Assembly (NCBI GenBank): GCA_947174825.1
Contig: CAMWKN010000150.1
Span: 1 to 5,508, forward strand
Length of the DNA: 5,508 nucleotides
Source of the DNA: an uncultured Clostridium sp.
GTDB taxonomy: Bacteria > Bacillota_A > Clostridia > Lachnospirales > Lachnospiraceae
Direction: 5' to 3'
Position numbers and translations under genes: made by a program. Shown here one piece after another: positions 1-5,506 of the stretch. The notes beneath the pieces were generated by a model. It was not told the origin of the DNA. It worked only from the letters and a program-made list of their open reading frames with translations, and ran no database searches. The stretch's first letter is position 1, and each line of letters opens with the position of its first letter.

Positions 1-273
1 GTCTTTTGCCGTGCTGAGAATTCCTTTGGAATGGTAATATTGCAAATCATTGTCTGTCAGCTCAAATTGCAGGGAGATGGAAATTGGTTTTCCGGGATCC
101 AGATATTCCCAGTCAGCAGGCGCGCGGAGACCGGCAGCAGTGAGAATGGCATCAATTACGGCTGTCTTGCCGGTGTTGTTTTTACCTACCAGGATCAAGG
201 CGTTTTCCACATCCTGTATTACCAGTTCGCGAATAGACTTATAATTGCAAATTTTTAAATAGGTAATTCTCAT
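1..273 (-). CDS. P-loop ATPase of the OLD/RecF/SMC-like type, N-terminal part
   Basis: The reverse strand reads 91 codons from an ATG at 273 without a stop to the window edge, so the gene is truncated here and its C-terminal part lies outside. The N-terminus, MRITYLKICNYKSI, is the typical first strand of OLD/RecF/SMC-like ATPases ('I..L.I.NYKSI'). It is followed by a clear Walker A motif GKNNTGKT at residues 30-37 and a helix AVIDAIL. A ribosome binding site AAAGGGGG (281-288) sits 7 bases before the ATG. Proteins of this group bind DNA and ATP; many OLD members carry a C-terminal TOPRIM nuclease and act in phage defence or repair, but that half is not visible. It lies 67 bases downstream of the flavin reductase on the same strand and may be cotranscribed with it. 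The ATPase fold is secure; the subfamily (OLD nuclease or plain AAA ATPase) is not. Confidence 0.85.
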   Translation of the reverse strand, partial: MRITYLKICNYKSIRELVIQDVENALILVGKNNTGKTAVIDAILTAAGLRAPADWEYLDPGKPISISLQFELTDNDLQYYHSKGILSTAKD

Positions 274-340
274 AAATAATCCCCCTTTATATTATATGAA
301 GAGCGTGAAATCTGGTGTATGATTTATTCATTGGTATGTC

Positions 341-1000
341 CTATTGACCTCTGTTTCCTGTTTTTTGCCGTTTCTCATTTTTTGCCGTCTGGTTATTTTT
401 TCGTTGCACAGAATATCCGAAACTGCCCAGGGTTTCGCCCAGATTAAAATAGCTTCCATGGGAATATGCTAATAAGCCAGCTTTTTCCAGATGGAAGGTG
501 TTTTTGTCGTCCATGTAACGGGCATCTACATGAACGGCAGTGACTTCTGCCAGAAACATATGGTGGGAACCCAGTTCCTGTATCTGTGTTATTTTACATT
601 CTATATTAACAGGTGACTCTGCGATCATGGGACATTGCACCGTCTTTGCCGGTATCGGTGTCAACTTGCAGTCTGCCCATTTGTCGTGATCCCTGCCGGA
701 GCGCACTCCACAGTAGTCTGTAGCATATGCCATCTGTTCTGTGGTAAGATTGATGACAAATTCCTGTCTATTCCGGATCAAGGAATAGGAATAACGATTT
801 GGACGCACAGAGATATAAACCATGGGCGGGTTGGTACAGACCGTGCCAGTCCAGGCGATAGTCAATAAATTAGATTTGCCATTATAGTCGCCGCAACTTA
901 CAATTACTGCCGGCAGAGGATAAAGCATGTTGCCGGGTTTAAATTCTATTTTGGATGGGTCTGTTTTTGCAGACTTGTTTTTTTCTTTTTTAGGATGCAT
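341..1000 (-). CDS. Flavin reductase-like FMN-binding protein
   Basis: This 219-residue protein is a soluble flavin reductase-like domain protein (DIM6/NTAB type, split-barrel FMN-binding fold). The domain covers about residues 20-197. Seen features are the opening PGNMLYPLPAVIVS (22-35), the stretch SNLLTIAWTGTVCTNPPMVY (43-62), the strand EFVINL (80-85) and the closing FNLGETLGSFGYS (185-197), all typical of the family. Members bind FMN and act as NAD(P)H:flavin oxidoreductases or as electron-transfer proteins; substrate and partner cannot be told from sequence. The ends are unusual: a lysine-rich start (MHPKKEKNKSAK) and a basic, polar tail after residue 199, both probably disordered. I chose the ATG at 1000 because GGAG (1008-1011) lies 7 bases upstream. 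A longer reading would start at a TTG at 1033 inside a palindrome and has no such site. Confidence 0.9.
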   Translation of the reverse strand: MHPKKEKNKSAKTDPSKIEFKPGNMLYPLPAVIVSCGDYNGKSNLLTIAWTGTVCTNPPMVYISVRPNRYSYSLIRNRQEFVINLTTEQMAYATDYCGVRSGRDHDKWADCKLTPIPAKTVQCPMIAESPVNIECKITQIQELGSHHMFLAEVTAVHVDARYMDDKNTFHLEKAGLLAYSHGSYFNLGETLGSFGYSVQRKNNQTAKNEKRQKTGNRGQ

Positions 1001-1021
1001 GTGTATTCTCCATTCATGAAT

Positions 1022-1035
1022 ATTTGCAAGCAAAT
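1022..1035. repeat. Perfect 14-bp palindrome in the flavin reductase leader
   Basis: ATTTGC-AA-GCAAAT has perfect 6-base arms and, like the palindrome 51 bases away, an AA centre on the plus strand. It lies about 10 bases upstream of the GGAG ribosome binding site of the flavin reductase. It could be a second operator or a small hairpin near the translation start. The arms differ in sequence from those at 1072-1087, so they are not copies of the same site. Confidence 0.35.
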
Positions 1036-1071
1036 TTGGTGCTTAGCGGGTTGGATCAGTAGATAGTAAAT

Positions 1072-1087
1072 TGCGTGTAAACACGCA
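1072..1087. promoter_or_regulatory. Perfect 16-bp palindrome, candidate operator
   Basis: TGCGTGT-AA-ACACGCA has perfect 7-base arms around an AA centre. It lies about 20-36 bases downstream of the predicted start of transcription for the flavin reductase, where a bound repressor would block elongation or initiation. The form suits a dimeric helix-turn-helix regulator, but no regulator gene is visible and I do not recognise the motif. As RNA the two-base centre leaves a short, weak hairpin, and no U-run follows it on either strand, so it is not an intrinsic terminator. Confidence 0.45.
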
Positions 1088-1114
1088 TTGCTATATGCTT
1101 TTTATCTTAGTATT

Positions 1115-1143
1115 ATCATACCACATAATTCGCCATTTGACGA
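1115..1143 (-). promoter_or_regulatory. Candidate extended -10 promoter for the flavin reductase block
   Basis: On the reverse strand TATGAT (1115-1120) matches five of six bases of the -10 consensus and is preceded by TGG, giving an extended -10 (TGnTATGAT). Seventeen bases further upstream lies TCGTCA (1138-1143), four of six bases of the -35 consensus. Transcription would begin near 1108 and give a leader of about 108 bases before the flavin reductase ATG. It is a match by eye and has not been tested. Confidence 0.55.
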
Positions 1144-1228
1144 CAGATTCAGAGGAATATCTTAATCATAAAATTATAAAATTTTTATTTGGCGTGGACA
1201 AAATTCATAGCCAGCGAGTTTTATATAG

Positions 1229-1240
1229 GTAAGTGCTTAC
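1229..1240. promoter_or_regulatory. Short palindrome upstream of the lipoprotein operon
   Basis: GTAAG-TG-CTTAC is a perfect 5-base-arm inverted repeat 43 bases before the lipoprotein ATG, directly after an AT-rich TATATA (1222-1227). If TATATA is a -10 element, the palindrome would cover the start of transcription, a usual operator position. No good -35 lies at the right distance: TGGACA (1195-1200) is 21 bases away, which is too far. I see no recognisable ECF-type promoter here either. The true start of the plus-strand operon is therefore unresolved. Confidence 0.25.
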
Positions 1241-1282
1241 AAAAATATTGGTTCTATGAAAATAATATTAGAAGGGAGTACT

Positions 1283-2497
1283 ATGAGAAAAAAGAGTATT
1301 TATATTATGTTATGTATCAGCTTGCTTATGCTGATAAGCGGCTGTCGGCAGGTTCCGGAGGATATTAAGGAAAAGGCAAAGAAATATCAGGATGCGGAGG
1401 CTGTAGAGGAAAATGATATAAAATATGTTTCGCTTTCTCATATTCTGGATCAGAAGAAAGAGGTGCTTGGCAAAAATTATCAAAATTTAAAGTTCAAGGA
1501 AACGGTTCACTTGGAACAGCCGGATTCGGTCTCGGTGCTATCACTGAAAGTCAAGGAAAAGTGCGCTACAAAAGAAAAGCTGGCAGAAATGTGTTCGCTG
1601 TTCTTTGGAACAGATCAATATCGGTCTGAGATTGTCCGTCTGGATAATTTGCCGGAACGACCGTATGGAGAAGGTATTTTTGCATTGAATTATGAGGATG
1701 AATATCTCCAAAAAGATTTTGGGGATTTTTCGGATATTGGAGAACTAGTACTAGGCATCGGACAGTGTGAGAGAAGCAGAAGCAATTGTCAGGGGATCTA
1801 TCATGCGGACTGGGGAAAGAATCTGGAGGATGTCTATGAATTAGGTGGAGATACGGTATCAATACAGGATGCCGTTGATTATGTCAATGTCTGGTGTAAT
1901 ACCAATGCAGTCCAGTTTGAACCAGAGTATAGCTATCGAGTCAAGACCGTATATGTGTATCCTGCAGAGTATGGATCCGGATATTACTATTGGTTTGACG
2001 TTTGTAAGTATTATAAGGGGGTGCCGTATGATGACATTGATTTTTATATTGACGAGAATGACGATTATATGCATCTCAATAACCTTGTGGAGATTACGAT
2101 GCAGCAGAAGGATCAGTTGTCTTATTTTCTGAACGGAGATGCGGGTTTTGATATTGTAAAAGAAGAAAATCATGATGACAAACTCATTGGATTAGAGCAG
2201 GCGATTCTGTTGGCACAGGAAAAAATGACTGGTGGGCAGGTGTTAGAAATCATAGACATTGATATCAAGTATGAACTCCGTTCTAATTATTCCGACAGGG
2301 AAATCATGGAGGAAGGTAAAAAAATATTATTCTTTGGTTCGGAAGCGACTGCACGTCCGGTCTGGGCATTTCTGATTGATTATCCATTGGATGAGGAAAA
2401 AACAGGGAGTCCATCCTGGTCCCGAAAATTTATTAATGTGGATATGATAACGGGTGAGGTACAGTATTACGATAAAGGTGCAACGGCGGAGAGATAG
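1283..2497 (+). CDS. Large predicted lipoprotein with PepSY-like repeats, unknown function
   Basis: The 404-residue product starts with a lipoprotein signal peptide: positive MRKK, a hydrophobic stretch to residue 18 and the lipobox LISGC, with lipidated Cys21. It should be anchored on the outer face of the cytoplasmic membrane. I do not recognise a named family. Two segments share a plan of a helix followed by strands: VSIQDAVDYVNVWCN (192-206) leading to YWFDVCKYYKGVPYDD, and LIGLEQAILLAQEK (301-314) leading to RPVWAFLIDY and FINVDMITGEVQYYD. The latter ending is typical of PepSY/YcdB-like extracellular domains; this is a weak resemblance. Six further cysteines (94, 104, 162, 169, 205, 241) could form disulfides. 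The ATG at 1283 is preferred because AAGGGAG (1272-1278) precedes it and the signal peptide starts there; an ATG at 1256 lacks a ribosome binding site. It is first in the operon with an ABC exporter, so it may be a substrate-binding, immunity or sensing partner. Confidence 0.85.
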   Translation: MRKKSIYIMLCISLLMLISGCRQVPEDIKEKAKKYQDAEAVEENDIKYVSLSHILDQKKEVLGKNYQNLKFKETVHLEQPDSVSVLSLKVKEKCATKEKLAEMCSLFFGTDQYRSEIVRLDNLPERPYGEGIFALNYEDEYLQKDFGDFSDIGELVLGIGQCERSRSNCQGIYHADWGKNLEDVYELGGDTVSIQDAVDYVNVWCNTNAVQFEPEYSYRVKTVYVYPAEYGSGYYYWFDVCKYYKGVPYDDIDFYIDENDDYMHLNNLVEITMQQKDQLSYFLNGDAGFDIVKEENHDDKLIGLEQAILLAQEKMTGGQVLEIIDIDIKYELRSNYSDREIMEEGKKILFFGSEATARPVWAFLIDYPLDEEKTGSPSWSRKFINVDMITGEVQYYDKGATAER

Positions 2498-2507
2498 GGT
2501 AAGGCAG

Positions 2508-3347
2508 GTGAAGGATAATTTGAAACAGGAATTTATTCGAATGATAAAAAGCAGATGGTTTCTTTTGGGCATTTTTTTTACCTTTGGTCTGTGCTTTTTG
2601 TCGGAAATTGTAAGCGGTGCCAATCAATATACGATTATACAGGTTCTTGACAAAATGAGCAGGGGCGAGATGGCACAGGAGACACAGCTTTATCCTGCGG
2701 TGGCGCTTAGAAATGCATTTAGCGGATATGTGACTTTGTTTGTGCCCGTTGTATCTGCATTGCCGTTGATGCAGTTGTTGCATATGGAGACACAGAGCGG
2801 CTGGAAACGAATTTATATGTGTAGGCGGTCATGCGTACGGTACTATTGGGATAAATGGTTGGCGGGAATGTTGATTAGTGGTCTGATGATGTTGATTGTG
2901 GCGGTAATGTTCCGGAGTTTTCTGGCTGCAGTAATTCCTAGGATTGATTCGGAACAGTTAGAAATGATGGGATGGAGAAAATATCCTATGTGGCTGGAGG
3001 AACTGCGAAGTTATCTGGGGGTTTTTTGCTATGGAGCTTTCTCTACGATTCCAGCAATTATCATCAGTACATTTACTAACAATATGTATTTCATGATTTG
3101 TTTGCCCTTTATGCTCTGTTATTTTTGGGATGTATTTTTATCCAACCTGATTGTCCTGTTGAGAAATTACAACGCAGCAGGACAAATGACAAATATCATG
3201 GAATTGCTATTTTCACGTGCATATCTGCATATTGCACAATCTGTAGGAGATATGCTGGTGGAAGTGATTCGTGGGGCAGCTATGATAGGTGTACTGTTAG
3301 TAATTTATATTTTTTTTGTAAAACGAAAATTAGATTATGGGGATTAA
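2508..3347 (+). CDS. ABC-2-type transporter permease 1
   Basis: The 279-residue integral membrane protein has about six predicted helices (roughly residues 17-33, 72-91, 118-143, 170-188, 192-215, 254-271), with a charged N-terminal segment before helix 1 and a basic end, KRKLDYGD. That is the size and layout of small ABC-2-type permeases such as LanE/LanG or BcrB, which pair with a separate ATPase to move peptides or lipids. I set the start at the GTG at 2508, 10 bases after the lipoprotein stop, with AGGG (2496-2499) 8 bases ahead and an N-terminus that lines up with the second permease (KQEFIRM against KNEYMKW). A TTG at 2520, placed 8 bases after AGGTGA, is a real alternative. An upstream GTG at 2454 would overlap the lipoprotein and has no ribosome binding site. 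It probably forms a heterodimer with the product of 3462-4313. Confidence 0.85.
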   Translation: MKDNLKQEFIRMIKSRWFLLGIFFTFGLCFLSEIVSGANQYTIIQVLDKMSRGEMAQETQLYPAVALRNAFSGYVTLFVPVVSALPLMQLLHMETQSGWKRIYMCRRSCVRYYWDKWLAGMLISGLMMLIVAVMFRSFLAAVIPRIDSEQLEMMGWRKYPMWLEELRSYLGVFCYGAFSTIPAIIISTFTNNMYFMICLPFMLCYFWDVFLSNLIVLLRNYNAAGQMTNIMELLFSRAYLHIAQSVGDMLVEVIRGAAMIGVLLVIYIFFVKRKLDYGD

Positions 3348-3405
3348 AGGGTGAAAGAAATTATAGAAGGAAGGATAAAATGCAAACACACATCTTTCAC
3401 CCTTT
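3346..3405 (+). promoter_or_regulatory. 13-bp inverted repeat around the leader ORF start (stem A)
   Basis: AAAGGGTGAAAGA (3346-3358) is perfectly complementary to TCTTTCACCCTTT (3393-3405). The left arm begins within the TAA stop of permease 1. The right arm lies inside the 14-codon leader ORF, and the 34-base loop holds that ORF's ribosome binding site and ATG. There is no U-run after it, so it is not a simple terminator. It cannot coexist with stem B: the arms interleave and share base 3405, with no linker long enough to span a 13-bp stem as a pseudoknot. A ribosome finishing permease 1 or reading the leader would open it. Confidence 0.7.
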
Positions 3406-3415
3406 GTGTTTGCGT
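3380..3415 (+). promoter_or_regulatory. Alternative stem B over the leader ORF
   Basis: GCAAACACA (3382-3390) pairs perfectly with TGTGTTTGC (3405-3413). The stem extends outward by a T-G wobble (3381-3414) and an A-T pair (3380-3415), giving 11 pairs around a 14-base loop. The loop contains most of the right arm of stem A, so only one of the two stems can form at a time. Stem B also buries the leader ATG. Confidence 0.6.
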
Positions 3416-3424
3416 CTCAAATAA
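3380..3424 (+). CDS. Candidate 14-codon leader peptide between the permease genes
   Basis: The ORF encodes MQTHIFHPLCLRLK followed by TAA. A purine-rich ribosome binding site AAGGAAGGA (3367-3375) lies 4-5 bases before the ATG, clearly better than that of the following permease. Nothing in the peptide resembles a known domain, and it is too short to fold alone. What suggests a leader role is the position. The ORF runs through the right arm of stem A and both arms of stem B, and its stop codon (3422-3424) falls inside the hairpin at 3414-3449. Translating or stalling on it would therefore decide which RNA structures form upstream of permease 2. Leader peptides upstream of resistance genes work this way. 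That the ORF is translated is an inference. Confidence 0.45.
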   Translation: MQTHIFHPLCLRLK

Positions 3425-3449
3425 AAATGCAAGCATTTTTGCTTGAGAC
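3414..3449 (+). promoter_or_regulatory. Long hairpin just upstream of permease 2
   Basis: GTCTCAA (3414-3420) pairs with TTGAGAC (3443-3449). After a two-base imperfection, AAAAATGC (3423-3430) pairs with GCATTTTT (3433-3440) around an AA centre (in RNA probably 7 pairs with a CAAG loop). An alternative small hairpin, CAAGC (3430-3434) with GCTTG (3441-3445), competes with it. The structure ends 12 bases before the permease 2 ATG and directly before its weak ribosome binding site. It contains the leader stop codon, so a terminating ribosome would melt it. It shares bases 3414-3415 with the outer pairs of stem B. It lacks the GC-rich stem plus U-tail of a normal terminator. Confidence 0.6.
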
Positions 3450-3461
3450 TTGGTGCAAATT

Positions 3462-4313
3462 ATGAATATTATCAAGATTGCAAAAAACGAATATATGAAA
3501 TGGCTGTTCCATTCTCGGATGCTTGTTTTGGGCTGTGTTTTAATTTTGTTGTATGTTATGGTGTTGCAGCCCTTGAAGGAGCGGGCAGCTATGATGGACG
3601 AGCCAGTGAATCTTCTGGAGGGCTATATCGGGGTATGTAATTCTCCAATCTTCCTTGCCTTTTTGCCAGTATTATTTTTAGTTTTAATTTCTGATTTTCC
3701 GAAAATGGATTACAATATGGTGTTTTTATTACATCGTTGTGGAAGGAATAATTGGATAGGGGGACAGCTTTTGTTTCTTCTTATGGCAGACACGACTATT
3801 CTGGCTGTTGTATTTGCAGCTCTGGTACTGCCTCTGTTTGATACGGGATATTGGTATAATGGCTGGAGTAATGTGATTACAGAGGCGGCGCAGCGTCTGC
3901 CGGAGCAGGAGGACAGTTTTTTGACAAGTCTGATGCCGCCCAATTTGTATTTTCAGCTAAAGCCTTTTACGGTGGCGATCCAAAGCAGTATTTTGATGTT
4001 TGCCTATTTCTATCTATTGGGTGTGATCATGATGCTTGGAAAGTTCTTTGGGAAAAGAGTAATTGGGCTGATTGTGTCTGCTTTGTTGGTTGTTCTGGGG
4101 GCTGGGGTATCTTATTTCAATCTGTCTTTTATGTGGCTGCTGCCAGCGGCACACGCCATTGTTTCCAGACATTATACGGATTTTTACCGGGAAATGCATT
4201 GTGGCATGGAAATATCCTATTATTATTTTTTGATACTTATTTTTGTTATATGCTGTGGTATTTACCTCAAAGGCAGGCATTTGAGTTTTAGCAAAATTAC
4301 AGATATTGAATAA
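3462..4313 (+). CDS. ABC-2-type transporter permease 2
   Basis: The 283-residue membrane protein has about six predicted helices (near residues 18-35, 59-77, 101-125, 167-193, 199-217, 251-268), a short cytoplasmic N-terminus MNIIKIAKNEYMKWLF and a larger outside-type segment around 126-165. Size and plan match permease 1, so the two probably form the membrane half of one ABC exporter with the ATPase that follows. The ATG at 3462 is chosen by analogy with permease 1. Its ribosome binding site is poor (GGTG, 3452-3455), and an in-frame TTG (3450) and GTG (3453) are possible alternatives. The weak site behind a hairpin suggests controlled or coupled translation. The substrate cannot be read from sequence. 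Confidence 0.85.
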   Translation: MNIIKIAKNEYMKWLFHSRMLVLGCVLILLYVMVLQPLKERAAMMDEPVNLLEGYIGVCNSPIFLAFLPVLFLVLISDFPKMDYNMVFLLHRCGRNNWIGGQLLFLLMADTTILAVVFAALVLPLFDTGYWYNGWSNVITEAAQRLPEQEDSFLTSLMPPNLYFQLKPFTVAIQSSILMFAYFYLLGVIMMLGKFFGKRVIGLIVSALLVVLGAGVSYFNLSFMWLLPAAHAIVSRHYTDFYREMHCGMEISYYYFLILIFVICCGIYLKGRHLSFSKITDIE

Positions 4314-4314
4314 A

Positions 4315-4356
4315 AGTGTGAGTAGGCTTGTAACATGTTGCATACCTAATCACACT
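4315..4356 (+). promoter_or_regulatory. Stem-loop between permease 2 and the ATPase
   Basis: AGTGTGA (4315-4321) pairs with TCACACT (4350-4356); after one G/A mismatch, TAGG (4323-4326) pairs with CCTA (4345-4348). The 18-base loop holds a small palindrome, AACATGTT (4332-4339). The stem starts two bases after the permease 2 stop codon, and no U-run follows, so it is more likely an mRNA-stabilising or processing structure than a terminator. Ten bases later comes the strong ribosome binding site of the ATPase. Confidence 0.55.
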
Positions 4357-4378
4357 GGAAAAATAAGGGGGGCAGAAT

Positions 4379-5002
4379 ATGATTTTATTGAAAAATGTAT
4401 CGCTGCAGATCAAAGAGACACAAATTTTGAATGACATATCTGCAGAGTTTCAGGATGGGCAGATTCATGGTATTATCGGTAGAAACGGCAGTGGAAAAAC
4501 CATGCTGATGAAATGTATTAGTGGATTTGTCAGACCCACAGATGGAGAAATTCAGGTGGATAATAAAGTGGTTGGGAAGGATGTGGATTTTCCGGCAGAT
4601 ATGGGACTGATTATAGAAACACCGGGATTTATTCCTTATTATAGCGGTCTCAAGAATTTGAAACAATTGGCGGATCTAAACAAAAAAATTACAGTGGAGC
4701 AAATCAAAGAATGTATGGAATTAGTTGGTCTGGATCCTAATATGAAACGAGCAGTAAAAAAGTACAGTCTGGGAATGCGGCAACGTTTGGGAATCGCTCA
4801 GGCAATCATGGAAAATCCATCCATTTTAATTTTGGACGAGCCATTTAATGGATTAGATCTGGATGGTTTGGAGCAGATGCGGGAGCTTATGCTGCGGTTG
4901 AAAAAAGAGGGAAAGAATATTATATTGGCATCCCATAATAAAGAGGATATTGAAATATTATGTGATACGGTACATGAGATGAAACAGGGACAGATGGCAT
5001 AG
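4379..5002 (+). CDS. ABC transporter ATP-binding protein, BcrA/LanF-like
   Basis: The 207-residue protein is a complete ABC ATPase that drives the two adjacent permeases from the cytoplasmic side. Visible motifs in order are Walker A GRNGSGKT (34-41), a Q-loop region GLIIETPGFIPYYSG (76-90) with Glu in place of the usual Gln, the signature YSLGMRQRL (129-137), Walker B ILILDEP (149-155), D-loop NGLD (157-160) and the switch histidine in SHN (185-187). The degenerate signature (SLGMRQR instead of LSGGQ) and the IIE..GF.PY.SG segment are usual for the bacitracin/lantibiotic exporter group, so they are family traits, not damage. The protein is short at the C-terminus, ending soon after the H-loop domain. 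A run GGGGGG (4367-4372) six bases before the ATG is a strong ribosome binding site, so expression may exceed that of the permeases. Confidence 0.93.
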   Translation: MILLKNVSLQIKETQILNDISAEFQDGQIHGIIGRNGSGKTMLMKCISGFVRPTDGEIQVDNKVVGKDVDFPADMGLIIETPGFIPYYSGLKNLKQLADLNKKITVEQIKECMELVGLDPNMKRAVKKYSLGMRQRLGIAQAIMENPSILILDEPFNGLDLDGLEQMRELMLRLKKEGKNIILASHNKEDIEILCDTVHEMKQGQMA

Positions 5003-5020
5003 AAATTGCCCCTGAGATGG

Positions 5021-5031
5021 AGGGAGGTGAT
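5021..5031 (+). promoter_or_regulatory. Near-perfect Shine-Dalgarno site of the sigma factor
   Basis: AGGGAGGTGAT is almost fully complementary to the 3' end of 16S rRNA. It decides the start of the sigma factor: the GTG at 5036 is 8 bases from GGAGG (5023-5027), the GTG at 5033 is 5 bases away, and the ATG at 5042 is 14 bases away, which is too far. The upstream TTG at 5006 lies before the site and can be set aside. Confidence 0.75.
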
Positions 5032-5035
5032 CGTG

Positions 5036-5506
5036 GTGCAGATGAAGGATACAGAGCGTTTGTATCATCAGTATTTTGCCATGGTGTACAGCATTTGCCT
5101 GTTGTATATGAAGAATGAAGCAGATGCCTGTGATATGGTGCAGGAGACTTTTCTGCATTTGATGCAGAGCCGTTTTGCCTATCACAGCGAAGAGAAGGCA
5201 AAAGCCTGGCTGGTGGTAACGGCATCTAATTGCTGTAAAAGTGCATTGGGAAAAGCCTGGCGAAAGAAACAGGTGGCATATGATCCGAAAGTCCATGAAA
5301 TGGGACAGGAAGATCCAGATAATTTATTATTGCAGATGGTTAAGGAATTGGATGGGAAATATGGATTGCCAGTGTATCTGCATTATTTTGAGGGCTATCG
5401 CAGTGCTGAGATTGCCAAGATCCTTCATCTGAATGCATCTACTGTGCGGAGCCGTTTGGCGAAGGCACGGGAATTATTACGATTAGAATGGGATCAGTCA
5501 TCATAA
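5036..5506 (+). CDS. ECF-type RNA polymerase sigma-70 family factor
   Basis: The 156-residue protein has the two-domain plan of extracytoplasmic function sigma factors. Region 2 is at about residues 9-46 (YHQYFAMVYSICLLYMK, then DACDMVQETFLHL, the usual D..Q..F pattern). A linker follows, and region 4 is at about 108-149, with helix-turn-helix YRSAEIAKILHLNASTVRSRLAKARELLR contacting the -35 element. It directs RNA polymerase to a specific promoter set, usually under an anti-sigma factor. None is in the window, but the gene ends two bases before the edge and an anti-sigma gene is commonly next. Start choice is GTG 5036 (GTG 5033 nearly as good), fixed by the strong site at 5021-5031. It lies 33 bases after the ATPase and is probably in the same operon, so its activity may be tied to the stress the transporter handles. 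Confidence 0.9.
   Translation: MQMKDTERLYHQYFAMVYSICLLYMKNEADACDMVQETFLHLMQSRFAYHSEEKAKAWLVVTASNCCKSALGKAWRKKQVAYDPKVHEMGQEDPDNLLLQMVKELDGKYGLPVYLHYFEGYRSAEIAKILHLNASTVRSRLAKARELLRLEWDQSS

Noticed and set aside
31..258. Plus-strand ORFs at 31-258 and 50-244
   Set aside because: They lie opposite the Walker A-containing ATPase gene, which has a proper ribosome binding site and start; the plus-strand products have no recognisable features.
291..296. Perfect TATAAT on the minus strand ahead of the truncated ATPase gene
   Set aside because: Transcription from it would begin inside the ribosome binding site at 281-288, and no acceptable -35 lies 16-18 bases upstream. The gene is more likely read through from the flavin reductase.
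1001..1033. Longer flavin reductase start at a TTG (1033)
   Set aside because: The TTG lies within a palindrome and lacks a ribosome binding site, whereas the ATG at 1000 has GGAG 7 bases upstream.
2433..2783. 116-codon minus-strand ORF over the lipoprotein/permease junction
   Set aside because: It is antisense to two well-supported genes, rich in His, Lys and Arg with no recognisable motif, and has the character of a shadow reading frame.
3346..3413. True H-type pseudoknot formed by stems A and B together
   Set aside because: No bases are left to link the right arm of stem A to the right arm of stem B, so the connecting strand could not span a 13-bp stem. Alternative pairing is the better reading.
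3414..3449. Intrinsic terminator between the two permease genes
   Set aside because: The stem is AT-rich in its upper part, and the T-run is inside the 3' arm and not after the hairpin. Termination here would also separate two subunits of one transporter.
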